NCBI GenBank assembly: GCA_963169885.1
Contig: CAUJFR010000130.1
Coordinates: 1 to 42,520, forward strand
Direction: 5' to 3'
Source of the DNA: Bacteroidota bacterium
Lineage (GTDB): Bacteria; Bacteroidota; Bacteroidia; Chitinophagales; Chitinophagaceae
DNA: 42,520 bases
Part shown: one piece after another, positions 9,375-17,644 of the stretch
Layout of the letters: every line of letters begins with the position of its first letter
Position numbering within the stretch: the stretch's first letter is position 1
Made by a program: the position numbers and the translations under genes
Notes under the pieces: model-generated
The model's database searches: none
Seen by the model: only the letters and a program-made list of their open reading frames with translations
What the model was told of the DNA's origin: nothing

Positions 9375-11144
9375 CATTCTCTCAGGCACCCGTATTCCCA
9401 GCAATCCCATCGCCGAAGCAATCACATGGGCCGTCATTTCAGATAATTTTAAGCGCAATTGTTTTTTGGCTTCAGTCTCCGCAGTCAGCACATGGTGTTC
9501 GGTATAGAAGGAACTGTACAACTTTGCCACGCCAAAAATAAAGATGGCCAGTAAAGAGGGATTATGCTCTGCACAGGCCTGTTCGATTACATTCGGGTAT
9601 TGTTCCAGGGTAACGATCAGTTCCTTTTCCAGTTTCAGCAGATCGCCGGTATAAGCCGTTTCCGACGGTTTTTCCTTGCGCAGAATCGATTTGATCCGGG
9701 CATGAATAAACTGAATAAAAGGCCCGGTGAAGCCGTGAAAATCGATGGATTCTTCCGGATTGAAGATCATTTTTTTCTTTGGATCCACGCGTAGCAGAAA
9801 GAACTTAAGGGCGCCAAGTGCAATGGTATCATAGAGTCCTTTCAGTTCGTCTTCACTGAAGTCTTTTACCTTACCCAGTTCTTCCGTTTTGGCTTTTGCC
9901 ACATTGGCCATTTCTTCCACAATATCATCGGCATCCACTACGGTTCCTTCCCGGCTCTTCATTCTTCCTGAAGGAAGTTCCACCATGCCATAACTCAGAT
10001 GATGAATACCTGCTGCATAGGGCTTGCCCAGTTTTTGCAGGATCAGTTTCAGCACCTTCATATGATAATTCTGTTCATCTGCAATCACATAAATACTCTG
10101 GTCATAGCTGAATTCTTCATATTTCTGCTCGGCCAGTCCCATATCCTGGGTGATATAAACAGAAGTGCCGTCTTTCCGCAGTACCAGTTTTTCATCCAGC
10201 CCGTCTTCCGTCAGGTTGATCCAAACGCTGCCATCCTCTTTTTTATAGAACACACCTGTTTTAAGTCCATCTTCCACAAACTGCTTACCCAACAGGTAGG
10301 TATTACTTTCGTAATACATTTTCTGAAAATCCGCACCAATCCGGGTATACGTGGCATCAAAACCCGCATATACCCAACCGTTCATTTTCGCCCAGAGCTC
10401 CATGACGTCCGGCTTTCCCGCTTCCCATTCCAGCAGCATTTGCTGTGTGGCTTTCATAACCGGGGCTTCTTTTTCGGCTTCTTCTTTCTTCATACCGCCT
10501 TGTATAAGTACTTCTACCTGGCGTTTGTATTCGTCATTGAATTTTACATAATAATCTCCTACAAAATGATCGCCTTTAAGCCCGGTTGAAGCAGGAGTGG
10601 CCCCGTCAGCAAAGAGTTGCCAGGCAATCATACTTTTACAGATATGAATGCCCCGGTCGTTTACGATGCAACTTTTAATAGTATCATAGCCGGCTTCCTG
10701 GTGAATCCGGGCTATACTCCAGCCAAGAAAAATATTCCGCAGGTGACCCAGGTGTAGGGGTTTATTGGTGTTAGGGGAGGAGTACTCCACCATTACTTTC
10801 TTTCCGTTAGGGGCTTTCTTACCAAATGACGGGTTATTGTATTGCTCCTGCAATACGCTCAGCCAGTAAGCGTCGGTGATGGTTAAGTTTAAAAAACCCT
10901 TGATCACATTGTATGCACTGAATAATTCCGGGTGACGCTGAACCAGTGAAGTACCGATTTCCTGTCCCAGCTGTTCCGGTGATTTTTTTAGTTGTTTGAC
11001 AAAAGAGAACAGGACAAGGGTATAATCCCCTTCAAATTCGGGTTTGGTCGTGCTGATAGTCAGCTCGCCTTCTGTAAAAGCCTGTCCGTAAAGGTCAGTC
11101 AGTGTTTCTACGATCAGTGGTTTTATCTTGCTTACGATGTTCAT
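9372..11144 (-). CDS. argS: Arginyl-tRNA synthetase
   Basis: Class I aminoacyl-tRNA synthetase that charges tRNA-Arg. With the start at 11144 (MNIVSKIKPL) it has 590 residues: the N-terminal Add1 tRNA-binding domain (about 1-110), the Rossmann catalytic domain with the HIGH box as HLGH at 131-134 within SSPNTNKPLHLGH, the KMSK-like loop KSREG at 396-400, and the all-helical DALR anticodon-binding domain at the end (LSEMTAHVIASAMGLLGIRVPERM). An upstream ATG at 11189 would add 15 residues (MSTCKPVNLLPKAPE) that are just translated repeat DNA, so the shorter start is preferred. Standalone gene; its TAG stop opens a heptad array. Confidence 0.96.
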   Translation of the reverse strand: MNIVSKIKPLIVETLTDLYGQAFTEGELTISTTKPEFEGDYTLVLFSFVKQLKKSPEQLGQEIGTSLVQRHPELFSAYNVIKGFLNLTITDAYWLSVLQEQYNNPSFGKKAPNGKKVMVEYSSPNTNKPLHLGHLRNIFLGWSIARIHQEAGYDTIKSCIVNDRGIHICKSMIAWQLFADGATPASTGLKGDHFVGDYYVKFNDEYKRQVEVLIQGGMKKEEAEKEAPVMKATQQMLLEWEAGKPDVMELWAKMNGWVYAGFDATYTRIGADFQKMYYESNTYLLGKQFVEDGLKTGVFYKKEDGSVWINLTEDGLDEKLVLRKDGTSVYITQDMGLAEQKYEEFSYDQSIYVIADEQNYHMKVLKLILQKLGKPYAAGIHHLSYGMVELPSGRMKSREGTVVDADDIVEEMANVAKAKTEELGKVKDFSEDELKGLYDTIALGALKFFLLRVDPKKKMIFNPEESIDFHGFTGPFIQFIHARIKSILRKEKPSETAYTGDLLKLEKELIVTLEQYPNVIEQACAEHNPSLLAIFIFGVAKLYSSFYTEHHVLTAETEAKKQLRLKLSEMTAHVIASAMGLLGIRVPERM

Positions 11145-11177
11145 TTCGGGTGCTTTGGGTAGCAAATTTACGGGTTT

Positions 11178-11310
11178 ACAAGTTGACAAGTTTAGCGGTT
11201 AACTAGTTAAAAAGTTGAAAAGTTGACAAGGAACAGCCCACCCTTATTAACTTGTAAACTTTTCAACCTGTCAACCTGTTAACTTGTCAACCTGTTAACT
11301 TGTCAACTTT
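11178..11310. repeat. Inverted pair of degenerate 8-bp repeat arrays with AACAGCCCA core
   Basis: The left half (11178-11230) repeats ACAAGTTG-type units; the right half (11247-11310) repeats TCAACCTG/TTAACTTG units, including a perfect 16-bp tandem duplication at 11271-11286 and 11287-11302. The halves are reverse complements in type and are separated by GGAACAGCCCACCCTT, the same core found beside the 7-bp arrays. The locus lies between the divergent starts of argS and the GtrA gene and reaches to about 13 bp from the GtrA -7 box. Confidence 0.8.
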
Positions 11311-11322
11311 ACTGCTTCCCCC

Positions 11323-11330
11323 TACCTTTG
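11323..11330 (+). promoter_or_regulatory. Bacteroidota -7 box for the GtrA-family gene
   Basis: TACCTTTG fits TAnnTTTG, the -7 consensus of the Bacteroides primary sigma factor. A TTG at 11300-11302 lies 20 bp upstream as a weak -33 element. The box ends only 6 bp before the ATG at 11337, so the transcript would have almost no leader. Confidence 0.5.
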
Positions 11331-11336
11331 CGACTC

Positions 11337-11849
11337 ATGCGAAAGCACCTCCATACAGCCAGGGATTTTATCCTTCCCGTTATCGATTTCTTCTACCCCC
11401 CCTTCCGGCGGTTTATGAACCTTCAGACTTTCCGGTATGCGGCTTCAGGTGGTGGCAATGTGCTGTTGGGTTTTCTGATTTATACCCTCAGTTACAAGTT
11501 TTTATTTTTCGGGGAGGAGTTCGATTTTGGCTTCTATGCGTTTAAAGGACACGTGGCGGCGTTATTTGTTTCATTCTGTATTACTTTCCCGATCGGCTTC
11601 TTTATGTCGAAATATGTGGTCTTCAATGATTCCAATATGAAGGGGCATATTCAGCTGTTCCGGTATTTTATGGTTTGTATGTTTAACCTCGCCCTGAATT
11701 ACCTCTTACTTAAAATTCTGGTTGAACGGCTGGGAATGGATGCCATTCTCTCCCAGGTGATAACCATTGTGGTGGTGGTGGTGATCAGTTACCTGGCACA
11801 GCGGAATTTTTCATTTAAAGCTACCGCTGCAAATGATGATGAGGAGTGA
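11337..11849 (+). CDS. GtrA family membrane protein
   Basis: Small inner-membrane protein of 170 residues with four hydrophobic segments (about 35-55, 70-95, 105-130, 135-155) and a short basic N-terminus, the layout of the GtrA/DPMS family (PF04138). Signature-like pieces are FRYAASGGGNVLLGFLIY in the first helix and SYLAQRNFSFK after the last, the usual family ending. GtrA proteins take part in moving or anchoring polyprenyl-linked sugars for cell-surface glycosylation. A TTG nine bases upstream could also start translation. No glycosyltransferase gene is adjacent, so the pathway here is unknown. It converges with the DUF4403 gene, 7 bp apart. Confidence 0.82.
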   Translation: MRKHLHTARDFILPVIDFFYPPFRRFMNLQTFRYAASGGGNVLLGFLIYTLSYKFLFFGEEFDFGFYAFKGHVAALFVSFCITFPIGFFMSKYVVFNDSNMKGHIQLFRYFMVCMFNLALNYLLLKILVERLGMDAILSQVITIVVVVVISYLAQRNFSFKATAANDDEE

Positions 11850-11856
11850 TTTCCCT

Positions 11857-13287
11857 TTATAAACTCAGTTTTCCGGCATCCACTTTTACCTGCAGATTTC
11901 CTTCACAATTACTACGGATCACCAGGTGTTGTTGCATCGGGTACATCCGGATCAGGCGGATTTCATTGATGGTGCCATTGCTGCTGATGCCCGGCATCCA
12001 TTCCTGGTTAAGCTGCGTATTGATTGTTACTTTAGCACTGTCGATATACCCACCCAGTTCGAAACGGGCAAATTTCGTTATTTCCCGGGTGATTTTTTTG
12101 TCAAACAGCCAGCCGGCGGACCCCAGTAAAAAATTTTTTGTCTTGATATCGAAATCCAAATTGATGATCTCAATAACCCGTTTGTCCGCATCATACCATG
12201 GCTGCCCGGTCAGGTAGATCACTCCGTGGTTGGTTCCCGAAAAATGCAGCCGGATGATCAGTTTGTCAAAACCGCCACCGTAAATTTTACAGCTATCGAT
12301 GATAAACTGCTTTTTGACAAAAGCTTTTTTAAAATCAAAACTTTTACCGGCCACCTGTTGGCTCATGAGCTGACTGAGCGAGTCATAATTCAGCATGGCA
12401 TCGAGGAAAATAGTAAAACCCGGACGGGTGGCTACATTACTGATATGCGGTACCGGGGAAGGACTGTCTACCGGCTGCTCAAAACTGATGATCGGTCTGG
12501 CAGATAGTCCCAGAGAAACATAGAGTGAATCATTTTTGGCTTCCAGCCGGTTCAGGTGAACCGCCCGAGGATTCATTTTCAACCAGCCTAAGCCATAAAG
12601 GTTATAGGAAGTGTTCAGTTGATTCCAGATTTGCTGCATCCGGGGCTTCAGGTCGGTACTGCCATAGTTTTTATCGAGGTCTTTTTTTGCGGCATCCAGT
12701 TCGGCTACAAGGCCCTTCATGACCTGGTTGGTAATATTCTGTCCCCAAAAGCATACTTCACATTTGTCAACTGGTTGCGGTTCATTCCGTTTAATATCCA
12801 GTTTTACTTTATAATTGGTCATCAGGGCCAGGCTGTTGCTGAATGACACATTCACTTTTCGTTCCGGTTCATCAAAACCACAACGACAGGGTGGTGTCCA
12901 GGGCGTCAATGCAATTCCGTTGGTGCAGGCCCGGGTGGAACCCACAATTTTGTAATAGCCTGTAAAGCCAAGTTGCAGCGAAAGCCCGCTGGCCTTCATC
13001 TGCAGTTTGCTCCGGCGGAAGGAATATTTATACCGGGTATCACAGGCTTCCTGCACCCAGCCATTCGGATAGCCGGGAGAAGTAAATAAGGTGTCGACCG
13101 ACTTTTCGGCCATGGTATAAATGGGTTTCAGATCAATCTGAATAGGAATGTTCAATTCAGAATCAGGCAATGAATCCAACCGGAAATTTCCCGGCGAAAG
13201 ATCGGGATTGGCCGGATTGATCCGCTGGGCCATTAATTGGGTAAAACTGCAAAGGAGAATAAAAAGGAGGAACCGTATTTTGTTCAT
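11857..13287 (-). CDS. DUF4403 family secreted protein
   Basis: Protein of 476 residues with signal peptide MNKIRFLLFILLCSFTQLMAQ; the start at 13287 is preferred over 13305 because the extra residues MWHSSA spoil the signal peptide. The body matches what I recall of DUF4403 (PF14356), a Bacteroidota/Proteobacteria periplasmic family of unknown function: early ELNIPIQIDLKPIY, a central helix with QIWNQLNTSYNLYGLGWLKMNP, and a late beta-rich half with GVIYLTGQPWYDADKRVIEIINLDFD. The predicted beta/alpha pattern recalls lipid-binding tubular (TULIP-like) folds, but that is only an impression. A possible minus-strand -7 box lies at 13303-13310. Standalone gene. Confidence 0.72.
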   Translation of the reverse strand: MNKIRFLLFILLCSFTQLMAQRINPANPDLSPGNFRLDSLPDSELNIPIQIDLKPIYTMAEKSVDTLFTSPGYPNGWVQEACDTRYKYSFRRSKLQMKASGLSLQLGFTGYYKIVGSTRACTNGIALTPWTPPCRCGFDEPERKVNVSFSNSLALMTNYKVKLDIKRNEPQPVDKCEVCFWGQNITNQVMKGLVAELDAAKKDLDKNYGSTDLKPRMQQIWNQLNTSYNLYGLGWLKMNPRAVHLNRLEAKNDSLYVSLGLSARPIISFEQPVDSPSPVPHISNVATRPGFTIFLDAMLNYDSLSQLMSQQVAGKSFDFKKAFVKKQFIIDSCKIYGGGFDKLIIRLHFSGTNHGVIYLTGQPWYDADKRVIEIINLDFDIKTKNFLLGSAGWLFDKKITREITKFARFELGGYIDSAKVTINTQLNQEWMPGISSNGTINEIRLIRMYPMQQHLVIRSNCEGNLQVKVDAGKLSL

Positions 13288-13302
13288 GGCTGATGAGTGC
13301 CA

Positions 13303-13310
13303 CAAATGTA
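13303..13310 (-). promoter_or_regulatory. Possible -7 box for the DUF4403 gene
   Basis: On the minus strand the sequence is TACATTTG, a match to TAnnTTTG, placed 15 bp before the ATG at 13287. No convincing TTTG -33 element is seen at the right distance, so support is limited. Confidence 0.35.
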
Positions 13311-13349
13311 GAAAAAGAAAACAGAAGGAATTGTGAAGAAATCAGTAAC

Positions 13350-13418
13350 AAGCGAGAAGCAAGAAGCAAGAAGGGAACAGCCCCAAAAGCCAGTCGGGAG
13401 TCGGTAGTCGGGAGTCAA
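13350..13418 (+). repeat. Two different heptad arrays flanking a GGGAACAGCCCC core
   Basis: The first array (13350-13374) has AAGCGAG/AAGCAAG units and runs into GGGAACAGCCCC at 13373-13384. The second (13391-13418) has GAGTCGG/TAGTCGG units and runs into ACACCTTCTTAGGAGG. Two unit types in tandem, each followed by core-like sequence, suggest two elements lying end to end. Both read in plus orientation, although the flanking genes are on the minus strand. Confidence 0.78.
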
Positions 13419-13479
13419 TACACCTTCTTAGGAGGTTGAATCTAAAATCTCAAACTGCTACTTGTTTTACATACTGCCC

Positions 13480-13575
13480 TTGTCACCCTGCTTGTCCCGC
13501 CTAATGCGGGGAGTAGTCCCGCAAGTGTAATTTTTCAGGGTTTGTGAGAATATTTATGCGGGACGTATCGAAGGG
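13480..13575. repeat. Inverted-repeat rich intergenic segment
   Basis: Contains a perfect 5-bp hairpin CCCGC-CTAAT-GCGGG (13496-13510), and GTCCCGC at 13516-13522 matched by GCGGGAC at 13558-13564. ACCCT near 13485 is matched by AGGGT near 13573. This nested symmetry could be a terminator for the DUF4403 side or a miniature repeat element; no coding frame is credible. Confidence 0.4.
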
Positions 13576-13583
13576 TCGTACTT

Positions 13584-14234
13584 CTAGCCTCGTACTTTTT
13601 CGCTGAGTTTCTCCATCATTCCCTCTACCCGTTTCACCCGTGTTTCTTCTTTTTTCGCCGTTACAATCCATTCGAGATATTCTTTTTTATGCGTGAAGGC
13701 CAGGTGATTGAAATACGCCAGCAGGGCTTTGTTTTTTTTCAGCGCAGCGGCTACATCCGGCGGCAGTTTCACTTCTTTGGTAGCCGGATTGACCCAGTTG
13801 AAAATTTCACGCGTTTCTTTGGGTTTGGCGTCTTTCATTTTATCGGCTTCGGTCTTACCCCTGAACCCGAAGACAGACCAGGTAGAATCAAAAGAGATGA
13901 GGTTGATCCAGGTCAGTTTATCTCCCTCAGCCAGCAGGCAATCCCATCCTTTGTCACGGGTAAGATCGGTCTGAATGCCGGATGTGCCTTTGGGATAATA
14001 AACCCAGACCGTTACCCCAGGACTGACCAGTTTCATGACCTTGCTCAATTCTTTTTCCAATTGTTCCCGGTTGGTCACAAACCAGTGTACCTGATCTGCC
14101 GCCACCCCCTTATCCATGATTTTTACCCCCTCCGGCAATTTTCCCAGGGTCTTTTTAAAATCCGCCGGGGCATGCAGAGTGAACAGGCGGAAGCCGGGTT
14201 TGATGCGGAGCTTATCGGCAAGTGGTGTAGACAT
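13584..14234 (-). CDS. YdeI/OmpD-associated domain protein with DUF3052-like N-terminus
   Basis: Cytosolic protein of 216 residues. The N-terminal part (about 1-135) resembles DUF3052: LADKLRIKPGFRLFTLHAP, then VHWFVTNREQLEKEL and VTVWVYYPKGTSG. The C-terminal part (about 150-213) fits the YdeI/OmpD-associated family (PF13376): LPPDVAAALKKN, LLAYFNHLAFTHKKEYLEWI and a basic tail helix with RVKRVEGMMEKL. The start at 14234 (MSTPLADK) is chosen; the ATG at 14273 would add MNLSTYQPINQVP, which is translated repeat DNA. Function is unknown. The final codons and stop (VRG-TAG) share the AAGTACG heptad seen elsewhere. Confidence 0.72.
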   Translation of the reverse strand: MSTPLADKLRIKPGFRLFTLHAPADFKKTLGKLPEGVKIMDKGVAADQVHWFVTNREQLEKELSKVMKLVSPGVTVWVYYPKGTSGIQTDLTRDKGWDCLLAEGDKLTWINLISFDSTWSVFGFRGKTEADKMKDAKPKETREIFNWVNPATKEVKLPPDVAAALKKNKALLAYFNHLAFTHKKEYLEWIVTAKKEETRVKRVEGMMEKLSEKVRG

Positions 14235-14242
14235 GGGGACTT

Positions 14243-14395
14243 GGTTGATAGGTTGGTAAGTTGACAGGTTCACAAGTTAAAAGTAAAATGTAAAAAGGTG
14301 AAATTGACCCTTTTTCCCTGTTCACATTTCCCCTCAACCCCCAATTTCTTATGATAAATCTGACTACGAACTACTAACTCCGAACTACGAACTTC
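14243..14395. repeat. Inverted pair of heptad-like arrays upstream of dnaK
   Basis: The left part (14243-14300) holds irregular 7- to 8-bp units such as TAAGTTG and ACAGGTT grading into AAAAGTA/AAATGTA. The right part (14362-14395) holds inverted units GACTACG, AACTACT, AACTCCG. They flank about 60 bp of T/C-rich DNA in the divergent spacer between the YdeI gene and dnaK. No exact AACAGCCCC core is present. Confidence 0.65.
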
Positions 14396-14476
14396 TTCAA
14401 AAGACTGCCATTTTTTCACCTCAGCCCCTCCCGGCACAATGATTGACAATAGATAGCGAACTCAAAAATTAGAATC

Positions 14477-16387
14477 ATGGGAAAGATCATAGGAATCGAC
14501 TTAGGAACCACCAATAGCTGCGTATCTGTAATGGAAGGCAACGAGCCGGTGGTCATTGCCAATGACGAAGGACGCCGTACAACCCCGTCTGTCGTGGCTT
14601 TTCTGAAAAATGGCGAACGTAAAGTGGGAGATCCCGCTAAACGTCAGGCTATCACAAACCCCCATAATACCATCGCTTCTGTGAAGCGTTTTATGGGCCG
14701 CCAGTTTGGCGAAGTGACAGAAGAAATCAGCCATTGGAGCTACAAAGTGGCAAAAGGTGACAATAATACCGTTCGGATTGACATAGATGGCAGACTGTAC
14801 ACCCCACAGGAAATCAGTGCCATGGTGCTTCAGAAAATGAAGAAAACAGCTGAAGATTACCTGGGTCATGAAGTGACCGAAGCGGTGATTACCGTTCCGG
14901 CCTACTTTAACGACGCTCAACGCCAGGCCACCAAGGAAGCGGGTGAAATTGCCGGTCTGACTGTCCGCCGGATCGTAAACGAGCCGACTGCTGCCGCCCT
15001 GGCATATGGCCTGGACAAGGCAAAACACGACCAGAAGATCGCCGTATTTGACCTCGGTGGTGGTACATTCGATATCTCCGTACTGGAACTTGGAGATGGA
15101 GTATTTGAAGTAAAATCAACCAATGGTGATACGCACCTGGGTGGAGATGACTTTGATAAAGTGGTCATGGACTGGCTGGCCGATGAATTCAAGGCCGATG
15201 AAGCCATTGACCTCCGCAAAGATCCTATGGCCCTGCAGCGCCTGAAAGAAGCCGCTGAGAAAGCCAAAGTGGAACTGTCATCTTCTTCAGAAACAGAAAT
15301 TAATCTGCCTTATATCACCGCGGTAGATGGTGTGCCGAAACACCTGGTGAAAAAACTGACCCGTGCCAAATTTGAAGCACTGGCCGATAATCTCTTTGCC
15401 CGTTGCCTGAAGCCCTGCGAAGCCGCATTGAAAGATGCCGGTCTGAAAACTTCAGAGATTGACGAAGTGATCCTGGTGGGCGGTTCTACCCGTATCCCCA
15501 AAGTACAGGAGATCGTGGAAAAATTCTTCGGCAAGAAACCTAACCGTGGCGTAAACCCGGATGAAGTGGTGGCCGTTGGCGCCGCTATTCAGGGTGCCGT
15601 TTTAACTGGTGAGGTGAAGGATGTGCTGTTGCTCGACGTAACTCCGCTCTCCCTTGGTATTGAGACCATGGGTGGCGTTATGACCCCGCTGATCCCCAGC
15701 AATACCACCATCCCGACCAAGAAATCAGAAGTGTTCTCGACAGCCAGCGACAATCAGCCAGGTGTACAGATCCATGTACTGCAGGGTGAACGTAGCATGT
15801 CGAAAGACAATAAGAGCCTCGGTATTTTCAATCTCGATGGTATTCCCCCGGCTCCCCGTGGTGTACCCCAGATCGAAGTAATCTTTGATATTGATGCCAA
15901 TGGTATCCTGCATGTAACCGCCAAGGACAAAGGCACCGGAAAGGAACAAAAGATACATATTGAAGCTGGTTCAGGTCTGAGCAAGGAGGAAGTGGAAAAA
16001 ATGAAAGCTGAAGCCAAGGCCAATGAGGCAACCGATAAAGCCGAAAAAGAGAAAGTGGAAAAAATGAACCAGGCGGATAGTCTTGTTTTCCAGACTGAAA
16101 AGCAACTGAAAGAATACGGGGATAAAATCCCGGCAGATAAAAAAGGCGCTATTGAACAGGCTGCGGAGAAACTGAAAGAAGCCCATAAGGCACAGGATCT
16201 CGCCGGTATCGACACCGCCATGGCCACCCTCAATGCTGCCTGGACGGCCGCCAGTGAAGACATGTACAAATCCACCCAGGAAGGCGGGGCACAACCCGGT
16301 CCTGACGGCGGGGATCATGCGCACACGGCAGATGCGAATGCCAGTGCGGATAATGTGACGGATGTGCCGTATGAGGAGGTAAAGTGA
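14477..16387 (+). CDS. dnaK: Chaperone DnaK (Hsp70)
   Basis: ATP-driven chaperone that binds exposed hydrophobic peptides with DnaJ and GrpE. It begins with the phosphate-binding loop [16 protein letters not shown] and carries the other Hsp70 signatures: [16 protein letters not shown] near residue 190, [21 protein letters not shown] near 335, and the interdomain linker [19 protein letters not shown] near 390. The substrate-binding domain and helical lid follow, ending in an acidic tail DVPYEEVK, close to the conserved EEVK-type end. Length 636 is normal. It is monocistronic: dnaJ and grpE are not adjacent. No CIRCE operator is visible upstream; a heptad array and terminator follow the stop. 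Confidence 0.98.
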   Translation: MGKIIGIDLGTTNSCVSVMEGNEPVVIANDEGRRTTPSVVAFLKNGERKVGDPAKRQAITNPHNTIASVKRFMGRQFGEVTEEISHWSYKVAKGDNNTVRIDIDGRLYTPQEISAMVLQKMKKTAEDYLGHEVTEAVITVPAYFNDAQRQATKEAGEIAGLTVRRIVNEPTAAALAYGLDKAKHDQKIAVFDLGGGTFDISVLELGDGVFEVKSTNGDTHLGGDDFDKVVMDWLADEFKADEAIDLRKDPMALQRLKEAAEKAKVELSSSSETEINLPYITAVDGVPKHLVKKLTRAKFEALADNLFARCLKPCEAALKDAGLKTSEIDEVILVGGSTRIPKVQEIVEKFFGKKPNRGVNPDEVVAVGAAIQGAVLTGEVKDVLLLDVTPLSLGIETMGGVMTPLIPSNTTIPTKKSEVFSTASDNQPGVQIHVLQGERSMSKDNKSLGIFNLDGIPPAPRGVPQIEVIFDIDANGILHVTAKDKGTGKEQKIHIEAGSGLSKEEVEKMKAEAKANEATDKAEKEKVEKMNQADSLVFQTEKQLKEYGDKIPADKKGAIEQAAEKLKEAHKAQDLAGIDTAMATLNAAWTAASEDMYKSTQEGGAQPGPDGGDHAHTADANASADNVTDVPYEEVK

Positions 16388-16415
16388 TAAGTTGTAAGTA
16401 ATAAGTTATAAGTAA
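16388..16415 (+). repeat. Four-unit TAAGTNN heptad array after dnaK
   Basis: Exactly four units (TAAGTTG, TAAGTAA, TAAGTTA, TAAGTAA) follow directly after the dnaK TGA stop with no spacer, and the terminator hairpin starts two bases later. Confidence 0.85.
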
Positions 16416-16416
16416 G

Positions 16417-16445
16417 AGCCCTGGCAGATTGTCGGGGCTTTTTTT
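16417..16445 (+). terminator. Terminator of dnaK
   Basis: A 9-bp stem AGCCCTGGC/GTCGGGGCT (two G-T pairs) with loop AGATT is followed by seven T residues. Confidence 0.85.
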
Positions 16446-16479
16446 AGCAGTGCCTGGCGCAGCCGACGCTGCGAAATAC

Positions 16480-17097
16480 TCACACCCTCTTCAGCCAGCC
16501 CGTTACACTCAGCCGTTGCCGGTGGGTGACCATGACTTCATGTTCCAGTTCATCGCTTTTGAAAAACACAGCGGTACGGGAATGGGGGAGTATCTTTTCT
16601 GTATGATTGTCCTGGTAAATATGTAACTGCCCGCCATCCGCTTCGGTCCAGTCCTGATTTAAATAAGTAATGAGCGAGAATTTGCGGTGGCCATTGTTCC
16701 GGAACTGATCGAGATGACGTTTGTAAAAACTGTTGTTATTATATACTGCAAAATGAAATTCGCAGGCATTGATACCGGTATAACAGCTTTGGTTCAGACA
16801 GGCGATAAATTCATCGGCCAGTTGCAGGAACTCCTGTTCAAATGAATTGTGATTGCTTTTATCGAGCCAGTAGATCCGGTCATTCCGGATTTCTTCATGG
16901 ATTCCTTTGTTCTCTTTATTACCAATGCCGGCTGCTGTTAACAGACCGACATGTTGTAATGTAATAATATGTAATCGCAGGCCATTGGCCAGTTCTTCCG
17001 ATAAAAAAAATGGATCGATTCCTGTATTATGGCTGATATAGCTGTTGATCAGGGTATCGAATACATCTGGCAAAGTCAGATATGGGTGGCGAAGCAA
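16480..17097 (-). CDS. 2-oxoglutarate/Fe(II)-dependent oxygenase (prolyl 4-hydroxylase type)
   Basis: Cytosolic protein of 205 residues. The C-terminal half is a double-stranded beta-helix oxygenase of the P4Hc/SM-20 kind: iron ligands H128 and D130 (KRHLD), distal iron ligand H186 (ELEHEV) and 2-oxoglutarate-binding R195 (THRQRLSVTGW). The phrases FRNNGHRKFSLITYLNQDW and GGQL are typical. These enzymes hydroxylate proline or other side chains in proteins, using O2 and 2-oxoglutarate. The N-terminal 80 residues are helical. The start overlaps the end of the upstream gene by 22 bp, so translation is coupled. The target is unknown; the partner protein is one candidate. Confidence 0.85.
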   Translation of the reverse strand: MLRHPYLTLPDVFDTLINSYISHNTGIDPFFLSEELANGLRLHIITLQHVGLLTAAGIGNKENKGIHEEIRNDRIYWLDKSNHNSFEQEFLQLADEFIACLNQSCYTGINACEFHFAVYNNNSFYKRHLDQFRNNGHRKFSLITYLNQDWTEADGGQLHIYQDNHTEKILPHSRTAVFFKSDELEHEVMVTHRQRLSVTGWLKRV

Positions 17098-17627
17098 TCC
17101 CTGTACAGGATACGTTCAGTGCCGGCCCTTTGTTTAAGAACGTTCATGATCTCTTCCATCTCCTGCTCTGCGGCAAAATATTCAAAGATGTATCCGTAGG
17201 TACAGCTTTCATAGTAGGCCTGGTAACTGTTGAGTCGGAAGGAGTAGGGCAGTGTTTTATAAAAAGCCGGATCGTTTTCATTATGTCCGGCCATGACAAG
17301 TAAACGGCATTCTGTATCCTTGTGCAGACTGGTATTGGTTTGTTCCAATGGCAGGTAACCACCGATGTGAACTACTTGTACCGGCATTTCATGGAAATAA
17401 CCGGCTTTGTCTGATTTGGTAAAGCTGAAATGCGTTTCGGTATCCGGCCAGATATGGAGGGATAGAAAATTGAATTTATTCCGGCTGCCGTTATCCTGCT
17501 GAAGCAACAAGGGTGCTTTTTTCCGGAACATTTCTTTTTTTGCATATTGTTCCCAGGCCGGAATAAATTTTTCCGATTCCAGGCGGGTTACAAATCCGAT
17601 AAAGTGTATTATACTATTTGACGTCAT
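17076..17627 (-). CDS. Unrecognised protein coupled to the 2OG oxygenase
   Basis: Protein of 183 residues, soluble, no signal peptide, and no family I recognise. It is rich in aromatic residues and Cys (C107, C142, C179), with alternating beta-like segments such as IIHFIGFVTRLE, FNFLSLHIWPDTETHFSFTK and MPVQVVHIGGYLPL, then an aromatic stretch YQAYYESCTYGYIFEYF and a C-terminal helix EMEEIMNVLKQRAG. The oxygenase reading frame starts inside its last 22 bp. The tight overlap argues for a shared function, perhaps substrate or regulator; this is inference. An early in-frame ATG at 17627 follows an AT-rich leader. Confidence 0.6.
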   Translation of the reverse strand: MTSNSIIHFIGFVTRLESEKFIPAWEQYAKKEMFRKKAPLLLQQDNGSRNKFNFLSLHIWPDTETHFSFTKSDKAGYFHEMPVQVVHIGGYLPLEQTNTSLHKDTECRLLVMAGHNENDPAFYKTLPYSFRLNSYQAYYESCTYGYIFEYFAAEQEMEEIMNVLKQRAGTERILYRDCFATHI

Positions 17628-17644
17628 ACTGATCTTTAAATTAT

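Noticed and set aside
9999-10589. Antisense open frame in argS (196 codons)
   Set aside because: Complement of conserved ArgS catalytic domain; no independent support.
13689-14264. Plus-strand open frame opposite the YdeI gene (191 codons)
   Set aside because: The minus-strand frame carries recognisable DUF3052-like and YdeI domains; this one has none.
14400-14476. CIRCE operator (TTAGCACTC-N9-GAGTGCTAA) expected before dnaK
   Set aside because: No match or near match in the upstream region.
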